Shown here: piece after piece, positions 63,427 to 64,000 of the stretch
How positions within the stretch are numbered: position 1 is the first letter of the stretch
Layout of the letters: every line of letters begins with the position of its first letter
Assembly: GCA_023231475.1 (NCBI GenBank)
Contig: JALJEE010000149.1
Span: 1 to 64,000 of the forward strand
Reading direction: 5' to 3'
Length of the DNA stretch: 64,000 nt
Source of the DNA: Seison nebaliae
Taxonomy: Eukaryota; Rotifera; Pararotatoria; Seisonacea; Seisonidae
Notes under the pieces: model-generated
Told to the model about the DNA's origin: nothing
Seen by the model: only the letters and a program-made list of their open reading frames with translations
Databases searched by the model: none
Program-made: the position numbers and the translations under genes

Positions 63427-64000
63427 ATGTCGTCGCCTCGTGAGACACGAAGGAATTTACGTCAGATAAGACGACAACCGAAAATGAGACATCAAACTAC
63501 ATATCTCCCAACTGTATCGTCCAAATTCAAATTCGGACAAATGAGTGTTGGGAATGATGAAGCATTTCCTGATCTTCATGCCCATTTACATCCACTCGTC
63601 ATCATTGATGAAAAATTAAAGAAAAGTTTTCATGGAAATTCTTTAGAATCATCATCATCGTCATCAATTCGTGAAGAGAATGAGGACCAGAATGCTTATG
63701 AGACACCTGAATCACTGGGATCGGACAGTCCAATCTCTTTAACTAAAACTGAAAATTTATTTCCATTATCACGTCCCAGCAGATCCGCTCTTCGATATAG
63801 AACGCAACCGGTGTCGTTGATCGAAATCGAGGAAGTGAAAGAAGATGATGAATTGATCACTCCAACTCCAACTGATACTCGAATGAACATCTATCCTAAC
63901 ATCAACATCCCCAACAGTCGAACAATAAGAGAATTGAAAGAAGATGATGAAATGACAGAAGAGAAACGTTTCGGCAATTTGGCGAGAACCAGTATCGAAC
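63427..64000 (+). CDS. N-terminus of an unidentified protein, cut by window edge
   Basis: I do not recognise this gene. From ATG 63427 the frame stays open for 191 codons to the edge of the window, with no stop. The start is very basic (MSSPRETRRNLRQIRRQPK), followed by FPDLHAHLHPLVIIDEKLKK, a serine run, and then a disordered-looking stretch of alternating acidic and Ser/Pro/Thr-rich segments (EVKEDDELITPTPTD, ELKEDDEMTEEKR). The pattern IEEVKEDDELITPTP / IRELKEDDEMTEEK looks like a weak internal duplication. No signal peptide or membrane segment appears in the visible part. It could be the cytosolic N-terminal domain of a larger membrane or scaffold protein. TTACCAG lies 3 bases before the ATG, so an upstream exon or trans-splice site is possible. 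Confidence 0.75.
   Translation, partial: MSSPRETRRNLRQIRRQPKMRHQTTYLPTVSSKFKFGQMSVGNDEAFPDLHAHLHPLVIIDEKLKKSFHGNSLESSSSSSIREENEDQNAYETPESLGSDSPISLTKTENLFPLSRPSRSALRYRTQPVSLIEIEEVKEDDELITPTPTDTRMNIYPNINIPNSRTIRELKEDDEMTEEKRFGNLARTSIE

Noticed and set aside
1-64000. CRISPR arrays, prophage, bacterial operons, rRNA and tRNA genes
   Set aside because: No regular spacer-repeat pattern and no recognisable tRNA B-box context or rRNA core was seen on reading, and the spliced metazoan genes exclude a bacterial origin. A tRNAscan and Rfam search would be decisive for small RNAs.

Overview
This is a 64 kb piece of AT-rich animal nuclear DNA. Introns are very short (mostly about 40-70 bp), several metazoan-specific genes are present (a megalin, a cadherin, a Hedgehog-type Hint protein, a rabconnectin subunit), and there is nothing bacterial, no rRNA or tRNA that I could recognise, and no recognisable transposon. 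The features fit an invertebrate, probably an ecdysozoan (nematode-like or mite-like), but nothing fixes the phylum. All exon joins below were worked out by hand from reading-frame continuity.

Layout. 1-4.9 kb: no gene seen. 4.9-5.6 kb (-): small orphan coiled-coil gene. 6.6-7.9 kb (+): mitochondrial ribosomal protein MRPS35. 8.6-8.9 kb (-): doubtful short acidic exon pair. 10.3-11.8 kb (+): ceramide phosphoethanolamine synthase-like CDP-alcohol phosphotransferase. 12.7-19.6 kb (-): seven-repeat protocadherin-like cadherin, convergent with the enzyme gene. 19.6-32.7 kb: 13 kb without a recognisable gene. 32.7-49.1 kb (-): LRP2/megalin, complete, about 4,900 residues in about 35 exons, with the same 7-8-10-11 clustering of LDL-A repeats as vertebrate megalin. 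49.5-50.9 kb (-): membrane-anchored tandem-C2 (synaptotagmin-like) protein. 51.5-53.0 kb (+): NEMP nuclear-envelope protein. 53.4-54.7 kb (-): secreted Hedgehog-like Hint protein with an unrelated N-terminal half. 56.2-61.3 kb (+): WDR7 (rabconnectin-3 beta). 61.4-62.4 kb (+): splicing factor SYF2, only 117 bp after WDR7. 63.4 kb to the edge (+): start of an unidentified gene.

Functional threads. Several genes concern membranes and endocytosis: megalin takes up ligands, WDR7 supports V-ATPase acidification of endosomes, the tandem-C2 protein is probably a trafficking factor, and CPES makes the main invertebrate sphingophospholipid. Proximity need not mean co-regulation; the only pair tight enough to suggest it is WDR7-SYF2.

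The most unusual signal is in gene structure. In nearly every intron that the reading frame defines, across eight genes, the 5' splice site begins GTT instead of GTA/GTG. No other donor position looks conserved, and in two megalin introns the frame requires a GTT donor although a conventional GTAAGT- or GTAAAT-type site lies 4-11 bases upstream.
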